Part shown: piece after piece, positions 42,102-50,377 of the stretch
How the letters are laid out: the number at the start of each line of letters is the position of its first letter
Position numbering within the stretch: the stretch's first letter is position 1
DNA from: Nocardia salmonicida NBRC 13393
GTDB lineage: Bacteria; Actinomycetota; Actinomycetes; Mycobacteriales; Mycobacteriaceae
Length of the DNA: 64,000 nucleotides
Reading direction: 5' to 3'
Assembly: GCF_001613085.1 (NCBI RefSeq)
Contig: NZ_BDBR01000012.1
Location: forward strand, 1-64,000
The notes under the pieces: model-generated
Databases searched by the model: none
The model's input: the letters and a program-made list of their open reading frames with translations, nothing else
What the model was told of the DNA's origin: nothing
Position numbers and translations under genes: made by a program

Positions 42102-42758
42102 ATGGGCTCAGTAATCGGCGGTCTGTTGCCACTGGCGGTGGGTGTCGCGGTCTCGCCGATCCCGATCATCGCGGCCATCCTGATGATCCTGTCGAAGAAC
42201 GCGGGCGGTGCCGCGAAGGGCTTCGCCGTGGGGTGGGTGGCCGGAATCCTCGTTGTGACCGGCGTGATGACCTTGCTCGCCGGGACGTTGGGCGGCTCGG
42301 ACAGCGAACCGTCGACCGGGGCCTCGATCGTGAAGATCATTCTCGGCGTCGCGCTGGTGGTCCTGGCGGTGATCCAGTGGCAGGAACGGTCGCAGACCGA
42401 GGTGCCCGGCTGGATGAAGGCGATCGACACGCTCACGCCGGTGAAGGCGCTGGGGCTGGGAGCGCTGCTGTCGGGCGTCAATCCGAAGAATCTGCTGCTG
42501 TGTGTGTCGGCGGGTGTCGCGATCGGGGCAGGCGGTCTGAGCGCGGGGGGCGACCTGGTCGCGATCGTGGTGTTCACCCTGCTCGCCTCGGTCACCGTCT
42601 TGGCGGTGGTCCTCGGGTACATGCTCGCGGCCGACAGACTCGGTCCGATGCTCGACAGTCTGCGGGAATGGTTGCAGCTCAACAACCATGCGGTGATGGC
42701 GATCGTGCTGCTGATCATGGGCGCGGTGGTCCTCGGTAAGGGCATCGGCGGGCTGTAG
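42102..42758 (+). CDS. GAP-family (Sap-like) membrane protein
   Basis: A 218-aa protein with six hydrophobic helices of the GAP/SfLAP type (PF11139, related to LysE-like exporters): GGLLPLAVGVAVSPIPIIAAILMIL, ALGLGALLSGVNPKNLLLCVSAGVAIG and a final VMAIVLLIMGAVVLGKGI. In mycobacteria relatives take part in glycolipid export; the substrate here is unknown. First gene of a three-gene operon with the SulP and DUF4203 genes. Confidence 0.85.
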   Translation: MGSVIGGLLPLAVGVAVSPIPIIAAILMILSKNAGGAAKGFAVGWVAGILVVTGVMTLLAGTLGGSDSEPSTGASIVKIILGVALVVLAVIQWQERSQTEVPGWMKAIDTLTPVKALGLGALLSGVNPKNLLLCVSAGVAIGAGGLSAGGDLVAIVVFTLLASVTVLAVVLGYMLAADRLGPMLDSLREWLQLNNHAVMAIVLLIMGAVVLGKGIGGL

Positions 42759-42770
42759 CGAGGAGGAACC

Positions 42771-44453
42771 GTGGCGCTGTCGATACCGGCGTTCGAGTCA
42801 CTGCACGGCTACCGGCGGGCTTGGCTGCGTCCCGATGTGATCGCCGGTCTCACCGTGTGGGCGGTTCTTGTTCCCGAGGCCTTGGCCTACGCCTCGATCG
42901 CCGGGGTGCCGCCCGTGGTCGGCTTGTACGCGGCGGTGCCGTCGCTGGTGCTCTACGCGCTGGCAGGCAGTTCGCGGCACCTGGTCGTCGGCCCGATGTC
43001 GGCGACCGCGGCACTGTCGGCCGCCGTCATCACGCCGCTCGCGGGCGCCGACAGCGGCCGCTACATCGCGCTGACGGCGGCGCTGGCCATCGCGACCGGC
43101 ATCGTCGGTCTGCTCGCCGGTCTCGTCCGGCTCGGCTTCATTGCCGCGTTCATCTCCGAACCGGTGCTCAAGGGCTTCATCGTCGGGCTCGCCCTTGTCA
43201 TCATCATCGGGCAGGTGCCGAAGTTGCTCGGCGTCCCCAAACATGACGGCAACTTCTTCACGCAGGCGTGGGGCGTCGTCACCGAGCTGGGTCATCTCCA
43301 GTGGCGCACCGTGACGGTCGGCCTGATCAGCCTCGCGCTGGTTTTCGCGCTGCGCCGGTGGCTGCCGTTCGTCCCCGGTGCGCTGGTGGCGGTGCTGGTC
43401 GGCATCGTCGCGGTGGCGGTGTTCGGACTCGAAGACGAGGGTGTCGCGATCGTCGGCCATATCGATGCGGGACTGCCCACGCTCGGCATGCCGTCCGGGG
43501 TGTCCTTCGGCGACTGCCTCGACCTGCTCGGACCAGCCATCGGGGTGTTGTTGATCGGCTTCGCCGAGGGCCTCGGCGCCGCGAAAACCTATGCGGCCAA
43601 AGCCGGTTACCCCATCGACGCGAATCGGGAGCTGCTCGGGCTGGGTCTCGCCAATCTCGGTTCGGGGCTCAGTTCCGGGATGGTCGTCAACGGCAGCTTG
43701 TCCAAGACGGCGGTCAACGGTGGCGCCGGGGCGAAGACTCAGCTCAGCGGGCTCGTCGTGGCCGGGCTCACCGTTGTGACCCTGCTGTTTCTGACCGGGC
43801 TTTTCGAGAACCTGCCGGAGGCCACGTTGGCGGCGGTCGTGATCGCGGCCGTCATCGAGCTGGTCGACATCGCCGCCCTGCGCCGCCTCTATCGGGTCTG
43901 GACCCACATGCTCGCCAGCATCTACGGCAAAGCGGCGCGCGCCGACTTCCTCGCCGCGATGGCCGCGATGCTGGGTGTGCTGGTCTTCGATACGCTGCCG
44001 GGCCTCCTCATCGGCATCGGCGCGGCGATCGTGCTGCTGGTGTATCGGGCCTCGCAACCGCATGTGGTCGAACTCGGCAAGGAAGGGTCATTGTGGGTCG
44101 CCGCCGACCGGCACCCGGACGCGGCGACGCGGCCCGATGTGCTGGTCGTTCGGGTCGAGTCCGGCTTGTTCTTCGCCAACTCCGACTATGTGAAGGACCG
44201 GATCGAAGGGCTGTGCACCGACCGTACGCGCATGGTCGTCCTCGATGCCGAGACCTCGCCGTCGGTCGACGTGACCGCCGCGACGATGCTGCTCGCCTTG
44301 CGGGACACGCTGGCCTCCCGGCGCATCAGGTTCGCCATCGCGCGACCGATCGCCCAATTCGGTGACGCACTCGGCTCGGCCGAGCACGGTGACGTCCCGG
44401 TCCCGATCTATCCCACTGTCGCCGCCGCGACCGCCGCACTGGCCGGGTCGTGA
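42771..44453 (+). CDS. SulP family anion transporter with STAS domain
   Basis: A 560-aa transporter. The membrane domain (about 15-410) shows the SulP signature region YRRAWLRPDVIAGLTVWAVLVPEALAYASIAGVPPVVGLYAAV, and a STAS domain occupies about 445-555 (VLVVRVESGLFFANSDYVKDRI, TRMVVLDAETSPSVDVTAATML). Substrates may be sulfate, bicarbonate or dicarboxylates. GTG start with GAGGAGG upstream; 12 bp after the GAP gene. Confidence 0.9.
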   Translation: MALSIPAFESLHGYRRAWLRPDVIAGLTVWAVLVPEALAYASIAGVPPVVGLYAAVPSLVLYALAGSSRHLVVGPMSATAALSAAVITPLAGADSGRYIALTAALAIATGIVGLLAGLVRLGFIAAFISEPVLKGFIVGLALVIIIGQVPKLLGVPKHDGNFFTQAWGVVTELGHLQWRTVTVGLISLALVFALRRWLPFVPGALVAVLVGIVAVAVFGLEDEGVAIVGHIDAGLPTLGMPSGVSFGDCLDLLGPAIGVLLIGFAEGLGAAKTYAAKAGYPIDANRELLGLGLANLGSGLSSGMVVNGSLSKTAVNGGAGAKTQLSGLVVAGLTVVTLLFLTGLFENLPEATLAAVVIAAVIELVDIAALRRLYRVWTHMLASIYGKAARADFLAAMAAMLGVLVFDTLPGLLIGIGAAIVLLVYRASQPHVVELGKEGSLWVAADRHPDAATRPDVLVVRVESGLFFANSDYVKDRIEGLCTDRTRMVVLDAETSPSVDVTAATMLLALRDTLASRRIRFAIARPIAQFGDALGSAEHGDVPVPIYPTVAAATAALAGS

Positions 44454-44481
44454 TCGTGCTCGCCCGTCGAAAGGAACACAG

Positions 44482-45105
44482 ATGAACGGCATTCTGGTCG
44501 CCCTCGTCGGAGCGCTGTTGTGCTTCTACGGGATTCGCTCGGTCCACCTGGGCCTGCTCGCGATCGGGTTCGGTCTCGGCTGGCTGATCGCAGACCTGTT
44601 CAACGCGAACTTCTGGTGGCTGTTGCTGGCCGGACTGATCGGCGCGGTGTCGGTCTGGGCGGTCACCTCGTTGGTGTTCCATTTCGCCGCCTATTTCATC
44701 GGCGGTCTCACCGGCGTGATGATCGGCACCAAGCTGGCGACGGTGTTGCAGCCCGGCGACAAGAACGTCGCCTTGAGCATGATCGTCGCGCTCGCGGTGG
44801 GCGTGTCGGGCGCGTTCCTGGCGCAGAAGTTCCGGGCTCGCGCACTGCTGTGGTTGACCTCGATCGGCGGCGCGAGCATGGTGTGCACCGGTGTCGCGCA
44901 GTTCAGCGACTCGCTGTCGTTCCTGCGCGACCCCGAGCCCGGCTGGCAGCAGGTCACCGCCACCCTGGCCTGGGTGGGTCTGTCGATCCTCGGCTGGATC
45001 ACCCAGCGCCACCTGTTCGCCGAGCAGCTCGGCATCCAGCACCTGGTCGGCGACGACGACGAGCCGGACATGAGCGACCGCAACGGCGGCTGGCCCACGA
45101 AGTGA
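44482..45105 (+). CDS. DUF4203-like multi-pass membrane protein
   Basis: A 207-aa protein with about seven short hydrophobic helices (NGILVALVGALLCFYGIRSVHLGLLAIGF..WLIADLF; AAYFIGGLTGVMIGTKLATVL) and a charged acidic C-terminus (DDDEPDMSDRNGG). It resembles DUF4203/TM7-like proteins; function unknown. GAAAGGAA lies 7 nt before the ATG. Last gene of the GAP-SulP operon. Confidence 0.75.
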   Translation: MNGILVALVGALLCFYGIRSVHLGLLAIGFGLGWLIADLFNANFWWLLLAGLIGAVSVWAVTSLVFHFAAYFIGGLTGVMIGTKLATVLQPGDKNVALSMIVALAVGVSGAFLAQKFRARALLWLTSIGGASMVCTGVAQFSDSLSFLRDPEPGWQQVTATLAWVGLSILGWITQRHLFAEQLGIQHLVGDDDEPDMSDRNGGWPTK

Positions 45106-45135
45106 CCAGCCGGCGGTCGACACCACCGGCTGGTC
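45104..45135. terminator. Hairpin between convergent genes
   Basis: A 10-bp stem GACCAGCCGG with its complement and a 12-nt loop, starting within the stop codon of the DUF4203-like gene. No T-tract. Confidence 0.5.
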
Positions 45136-45144
45136 GGTTCCGGG

Positions 45145-46764
45145 TCAATGGGCGGTGCCGCCTGTGGCCGGGGTGCGGCCGTGCTTCATCACCAGGGCGA
45201 AAGTGAGGGCGACGGCCGAGGCCGCCGCGCAGACCCAGAAGCCCAGTTGGTAGCCGCGGTCACCGAACAGGTCGGGCAGCGGAGTGGGCGGTTGGGCCTG
45301 GCCACCGACGCTCACCAGAGCGGTCATGCCGTTGCTGTGCAGGAACGCGGTGACGATCGCGAGACCGATCGCGACACCCATGGACTGCATCACGCCGAGC
45401 ATGCCCATGCTGACGCCCTGCTGTTCCTGCGGAACCGCCTCCACCAACAGGATCGGCATACAGGCGTAGTACATGCCGAAGCCGATGCTGAAGATCGAGT
45501 TCACGATCAGGAAGTTGGTGGCGGTCAGCGGCAGGACCGCGAACGCGACGGCCGCGGCCGCGAAGATGACAAGGGCGACGACGAGCGGCAACCGCGCACC
45601 GATTCGCCTGGCCAGCAGTCCCGCGACCGCGCCGAAGAGCATCGTGATCACCGAACCGAGCAGCGCGATCCGGACCGCGAACTCGAGCAAGGTGTAGCCA
45701 CTGCCGTAGGTGTAGCCGGGGTCGAGGGTCACCTGCACGGCCTCGGGCGGTAGCGCCTGACCCGTCAGCTGCTGGATCTGGGCCAGCGTGCCCTGCTGAA
45801 CTCCGGCGACGACGGTCGACTCCGGCGGGGTCTGCGACATATAGGCGATGGCGTAGGACACGATGCCGATCTGCAGGGACGCGAACAGCGCACCGGCGAG
45901 CACCAGCGCGACGCGCGGATGGAACAGCAGTTCCATGTCCATGATCGGTGTGGTGGCCCGCTTTTCGACGAGGACGAACAGCACGAGCAGTGCGAGGCCC
46001 GCGATCAGCCAGACCAGCGTGGTCGGCTCCGACCAACCCCAGTCGTGGCCCTTGTCGACGTAGATCAGAGTGAGTGCGGCGCCACCGGCGAGCAGCGCGG
46101 CGCCGACGATGTCGATGCGTTCGGTCACGCGGAGCTTGGATTCGGGCACGATGATCCACACCAGCGGCAACATCACCACAGTGAATGCCCCCAGTACCCA
46201 GAAGATGGCACGCCAGCTGTGGTTGTCGACGAGGTAGCCGCCGAGCAGCGGGCCCGCGATGGAGGCGACGCCGAACCCGGTTGCGGTGAGACCGAGGGCG
46301 AGCGGAACCATCTTGCGCGGCATCAGATCTCGGATGAGACCGTAGGCGATCACCGCGGTCGCGATGGCCGTGGCCTGCAGGCAGCGACCGAACAGGAACA
46401 CACCCCAGTTGGAGGTGGTCGCGTCGAGTACGCAGCCGATGACGAACAGGGCGCCGCAGATGAGGAACATCCGCTTCTTGCCCCAGACATCACTCATCTT
46501 GCCGATCAACGGAGACGCGGCCGCGCCGATCAAGCCGAAAACGATGATGGCCCAGTTGATGTTGGCCCCGACGCCGGGGAAGCTCGGCGCGATCTTCTGT
46601 AGTGCCGCCGCGACGATCGTGTACTGCATCGGGGCGATCTCGGAGAACAGCACGATCACGGCTAGGACCGTGAAGATCCTCGCGCGTGAGGCGCCTTCGA
46701 GTCTTCCGGTGTCGTTGTGCTCCGGGGTGTCATTGCTATCGGGTTTGATGGTACTGGTGGACAT
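45145..46764 (-). CDS. MFS transporter, 14-helix DHA2-like
   Basis: A 539-aa transporter with about 14 helices and the MFS loop GKMSDVWGKKRMFLICG; motif C-like GPLLGGYLVDNHSWRAIFW is typical of the drug:H+ antiporter 2 group. A long periplasmic segment (TPPESTVVAGVQQGTLAQIQQL) lies between helices in the second half. ATG 46764 has GGAG 7 nt upstream. Downstream of the GH3 gene by 51 bp, so it may import or export the glycoside handled by that enzyme or its aglycone. Confidence 0.88.
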   Translation of the reverse strand: MSTSTIKPDSNDTPEHNDTGRLEGASRARIFTVLAVIVLFSEIAPMQYTIVAAALQKIAPSFPGVGANINWAIIVFGLIGAAASPLIGKMSDVWGKKRMFLICGALFVIGCVLDATTSNWGVFLFGRCLQATAIATAVIAYGLIRDLMPRKMVPLALGLTATGFGVASIAGPLLGGYLVDNHSWRAIFWVLGAFTVVMLPLVWIIVPESKLRVTERIDIVGAALLAGGAALTLIYVDKGHDWGWSEPTTLVWLIAGLALLVLFVLVEKRATTPIMDMELLFHPRVALVLAGALFASLQIGIVSYAIAYMSQTPPESTVVAGVQQGTLAQIQQLTGQALPPEAVQVTLDPGYTYGSGYTLLEFAVRIALLGSVITMLFGAVAGLLARRIGARLPLVVALVIFAAAAVAFAVLPLTATNFLIVNSIFSIGFGMYYACMPILLVEAVPQEQQGVSMGMLGVMQSMGVAIGLAIVTAFLHSNGMTALVSVGGQAQPPTPLPDLFGDRGYQLGFWVCAAASAVALTFALVMKHGRTPATGGTAH

Positions 46765-46815
46765 GGCCACGCTCCGTTGTTCGGGAACTGCGTTCGAGAT
46801 GGTGGATCAGGACGG

Positions 46816-49200
46816 TCAGGAGATGTAGGCGGTGTGGGGAAGGTCGGTGACGGAAGTGCCTGCCCGGACAATGAATTCGCCCGGTTCGCTCGCCCAGCCG
46901 TGCTCGCCCCAGTGCTGGAAGGCGCGAGCGGGCACTGTGACAGCGACCGTGCGGGTTTCGCCGGGCGCGAGGCTGACGGCGGTGAAGCCGGCGAGCCATC
47001 GGACGGGACGATCGATGCTGCTGTCGGGACGCGAGAGATACACCTGCACAACCTGTTTGCCTGGTCGGTCGCCGGTGTTGGTCACCGTCAGTGTGACGTT
47101 TCGGCCCTCGACCGTGAGGTCGCTGGTCTCCCAGGTGGTGTAGCCGAGGCCGTGACCGAATGGGTAGGCCGGTTCGATACCCGCTTTCAACCAGGCGCGG
47201 TAGCCGATGTGGATGCCCTCGGTGTAGTCGAGCACGCCGTCGACGGGGGTGGTGTCGAGCACGGGGACCTCGGCCATGGTCTTGGGCCAGGTGGTCGGCA
47301 GACGGCCACCGGGTTCGACTGTGCCGGTGAGGACATCGGCCAACGCGGCGCCGAACTCCTGACCGGGGAACCAGGCGAGCAGTACGGCGGCCACATCGTC
47401 GCGCCACGGCATCTCCACCGGCGCACCGGAATTCACCACGACCACCGTGCGAGGGTTCGCGGCGGCGATCGCCGAGACCAACTCGTCCTGGCGGCCCGGC
47501 AACCGCAGGGAGGTGCGGTCGACGCCCTCGCTCTCGATCTGCTCGGTGGTGCCGACCACGACAACGGCCACATCGGCGGCCGCCGCCTGGGCGACCGCCG
47601 CCGCGAACTCCTCGTCGTCGGCACGCTGGGGGCGGCGGATACCGAGCGTCGCGCCGAGAATGATGCCGAGGCCCGGCATCGCTTCCTCGATGCTGGTCAC
47701 CACGCGGACATCGACCTCGTCGCCGACGGCGAATATGCGCGTGACGTGGCGCTGCGGCGGGTTGAGCAGTGCGGCGGCCGGGTCGCCGCCGTCGAGCACC
47801 ATGTTCTCGTCGAGCACGGTTTCGCCGTCGAGGTCGAGCCGGATATGACCGACCCCGCCGAAACCGATCTGCCATTCCCCGGCCATGTCGGCGCGCAGGC
47901 GCGTGTGCAGTTCGATCGTGTTCGACTGCGCCGCGAGCTCATCGCCGAGCAGTACCAGTCGGCTCGTGGTGCGGTGCTGGGTGCCGAGCTCGGTCTCGTC
48001 CTCGAAATAGCGGGCAGACAAGCCGGACTCGCCGGTTACGGGGTCGGTCATGATGGCGAGCGGGGCGGGGATCAGCGCTTCGGACAGGTGCACGCCCGCG
48101 GTGTGCGTCAGCGGAAGTCGGCCGGTGAGACCTTCGACCGGCGTCGTGGTGTGGCCCGGAATGACAGTGGCACTGCCGCCACCGAGGAACCGGGGTTCGC
48201 CCGCCGACGGGCCGAGCAGGGCGACAGTGGTTTCCGGCGCGAGCGGCAGGATTCCGTCGTTGCGCACCAGGACCATCGCCTCGGCGGCGACCCGGCGAAC
48301 CAGTTCCTGTGCTTCTGCGTCGCTGAAAGTCGGTGTGGGCTGAGGTGTTGCGTCGAGCGCGCCTACGCGGTGCGCGAAACGCAGGATGCGACGGACTTTG
48401 TCGTCGATCACGGATTCGGCGATCTCGCCGGACCGGACCTTCTCGGCCAGCGGGTCGCCCCACAGGTACCACGGCCCGGGCATGCACAGGTCGGTGCCGT
48501 TGGCCGCGCTCTCGGTGCTGCGGATCGCGGTCCAGTCCGAGACGACGACACCGTCGAATCCCCATGTGCCCTTGAGTGGTTCGTCGAGCAGGGGGTTCTC
48601 GGTCATGGTGGTGCCGTTGACCGAGTTGTAGGCGTCCATGAGCATCCACGCGCCCGCTTCGACGGTGCGCTCGAACGGGTAGAGGTACAGCTCGCGCAGT
48701 GCGCGGTCGCCGACCCGCACGTCGACGGTGAAGCGGTCGGTCTCGGAGTCGTTGGCCACGTAGTGCTTCGGACAGGCGCTGACCCCGTGCGCCTGCACGG
48801 ACCGCACGTAGGCCGCGGCCATCTCGGCGGTGAGCAGCGGATCCTCGGAGAAGCACTCGAAGTGCCTGCCGCCCAACGGCGAACGATGCAGGTTCATCGT
48901 CGGGCCGAGGACCGCGTAGACGTCCTTGCGGCGTGCTTCGGCGGCGATGAGGGCGCCGATCTCGGTGAGCAGCTCGGGATCCCAGGTCGCGGCGACCGCG
49001 GTGCCGGAAGGGAGACTGACCGAGGGATCGCGCTCGTCCCAGTTCTCGCCACGCACCCCGGAGGGGCCGTCGGACACCGGCATCTCGGCGAGTCCGATCG
49101 CCGGATCACCGGCCATCCGGAACAGCCCTGCGCCTGAGATCAGGCGCAGCTTGCCCTCCAGGTCCAGCTCGGCGAGTAGTTCCTTGATGCGGTCTTCCAT
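46816..49200 (-). CDS. Glycoside hydrolase family 3 beta-glycosidase with PA14 insert
   Basis: A 794-aa GH3 enzyme. N-terminal TIM barrel (about 1-300) with nucleophile Asp222 in GVVVSDWTAI and PKHYVAND; an alpha/beta sandwich (about 310-660) interrupted by a PA14 domain (about 375-520, ARYFEDETELGTQHR to GHIRLDLDGETVLDEN); a C-terminal fibronectin-III-like domain (about 700-790). No signal peptide is seen, so hydrolysis is expected in the cytosol. Start at ATG 49200; the frame is open upstream over the next gene and is disregarded. Middle gene of an alpha/beta hydrolase-GH3-MFS operon. Confidence 0.92.
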   Translation of the reverse strand: MEDRIKELLAELDLEGKLRLISGAGLFRMAGDPAIGLAEMPVSDGPSGVRGENWDERDPSVSLPSGTAVAATWDPELLTEIGALIAAEARRKDVYAVLGPTMNLHRSPLGGRHFECFSEDPLLTAEMAAAYVRSVQAHGVSACPKHYVANDSETDRFTVDVRVGDRALRELYLYPFERTVEAGAWMLMDAYNSVNGTTMTENPLLDEPLKGTWGFDGVVVSDWTAIRSTESAANGTDLCMPGPWYLWGDPLAEKVRSGEIAESVIDDKVRRILRFAHRVGALDATPQPTPTFSDAEAQELVRRVAAEAMVLVRNDGILPLAPETTVALLGPSAGEPRFLGGGSATVIPGHTTTPVEGLTGRLPLTHTAGVHLSEALIPAPLAIMTDPVTGESGLSARYFEDETELGTQHRTTSRLVLLGDELAAQSNTIELHTRLRADMAGEWQIGFGGVGHIRLDLDGETVLDENMVLDGGDPAAALLNPPQRHVTRIFAVGDEVDVRVVTSIEEAMPGLGIILGATLGIRRPQRADDEEFAAAVAQAAAADVAVVVVGTTEQIESEGVDRTSLRLPGRQDELVSAIAAANPRTVVVVNSGAPVEMPWRDDVAAVLLAWFPGQEFGAALADVLTGTVEPGGRLPTTWPKTMAEVPVLDTTPVDGVLDYTEGIHIGYRAWLKAGIEPAYPFGHGLGYTTWETSDLTVEGRNVTLTVTNTGDRPGKQVVQVYLSRPDSSIDRPVRWLAGFTAVSLAPGETRTVAVTVPARAFQHWGEHGWASEPGEFIVRAGTSVTDLPHTAYIS

Positions 49201-49222
49201 GGAAAACGCAGCCTTTCGTCGA

Positions 49223-50233
49223 TCAGTGAGTGAGGGTGCTGGCTTGCTCTGACCAGTGCGGGTTGTGCAGGAATTCGCCGGTACCTGCGACGAATGCGTC
49301 ATGGGCGGCCGGATCGTCGCGCAATTGGCCACGGAACCACGCTGCCGAATAGCCGAGGTAGCGGTGGACGCCTTCGGTGCAGCTGTAATTGGTGCAGTCG
49401 GGCTGGCCCTGGATGTCGTTGTGCTGGGCGCCGACCAATGCGGCGCGGGCCTTGGGCACGTTCGCGGGCAGGGCGTCGTAGTACGCCTGCATCGATTGCA
49501 GGCCGATCAGCTCGGGTGGCAGTGGTTGGGTCCCCGGCGAGATACCGTCGGCCGAACCGTTGACCAGCAGCACCGAGCCCGAGGTGATCGCGCTGGTGTC
49601 GACACAGGTGCTCTGGCCGTCGACCGGCGGCAGCGACGAACAGACCGCGGCCAGCGGCATCTCGAGGGTCACGGCGGTGTCGACCACTCCCGCGCCGCGG
49701 GCGAGCGCGTTCAGCGCGCCGAGCCCACCTTGCGAATGACCCATCGCACCGACTGAGTCGGTGTCGACCTTGCCGTGGAAGATGCTGCTCGGGTCACTGT
49801 TCTGCGCGGCGAGGTAGCGCACGGCGTCGAGCATCTGCACGCCGGTTCCGGTGTCGGTGCGGTCGGCGGCGATGACGATGAAGCCCCACGACGCGAGGTG
49901 TGACAGTAGATAGGCGTATTCACGGGGGTGAGCCATGGTGCCGTTGCCCCAGGTGATGACCGGGTGGGCGACGCCAGGGCGAAGGTCGGCCGGGTACCAG
50001 ATGTCGTAGCTGTCGCCGGTCGACGTGCAGCAGTCGACACCGGTCCGCTCGGCCACCGCCCAGGGGCCCGGCGCGTAATAGGTGGCTTCGACCTGCGCGG
50101 CGGGTTGATAGGACGGCGCCGCCTGCGCTGGTGTCACCGCCGTCGCCGCGAGGACGAGCAGTGCGATGGAGATCAGCGCGGCCCGGGCGCCATCGCGCGG
50201 GCGCCGACCGGACAAGACAGTTTTATTGCTCAC
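49223..50233 (-). CDS. Secreted alpha/beta hydrolase (cutinase/PET-hydrolase-like fold)
   Basis: A 336-aa exported hydrolase. The signal peptide spans about 18-38 (ALISIALLVLAATAVTPAQAA). The catalytic Ser167 is in GHSQGG, with likely Asp in NGSADGISP and His in VGAQHNDIQG; six cysteines suggest disulfides (VDCCTS, QPDCTNYSC). The oxyanion region VITWGNGT and fold resemble polyesterase lipases. GTG 50233 is taken. It leads the operon with GH3 (22 bp apart) and MFS genes and is divergent from the XRE regulator. Confidence 0.85.
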   Translation of the reverse strand: MSNKTVLSGRRPRDGARAALISIALLVLAATAVTPAQAAPSYQPAAQVEATYYAPGPWAVAERTGVDCCTSTGDSYDIWYPADLRPGVAHPVITWGNGTMAHPREYAYLLSHLASWGFIVIAADRTDTGTGVQMLDAVRYLAAQNSDPSSIFHGKVDTDSVGAMGHSQGGLGALNALARGAGVVDTAVTLEMPLAAVCSSLPPVDGQSTCVDTSAITSGSVLLVNGSADGISPGTQPLPPELIGLQSMQAYYDALPANVPKARAALVGAQHNDIQGQPDCTNYSCTEGVHRYLGYSAAWFRGQLRDDPAAHDAFVAGTGEFLHNPHWSEQASTLTH

Positions 50234-50284
50234 GATCTCGGACGATAGGGAGACCGGCCGCGGTGCACGGCGTGCCGCGCCGTC

Positions 50285-50303
50285 TTGCAGACTGTTTGCA
50301 GAC
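50285..50303. promoter_or_regulatory. Direct-repeat operator candidate
   Basis: TTGCAGAC occurs twice, 11 bp apart (50285-50292 and 50296-50303), one helical turn, in the 144-bp region between the hydrolase operon and the XRE regulator. It is a candidate site for that regulator. Confidence 0.5.
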
Positions 50304-50377
50304 ACCCCACGCGGGAAATAGCGGCAACGTATTCTCGAGATGATGAACGAGTCGATCCGCATTGTCGCGGACCTCGC

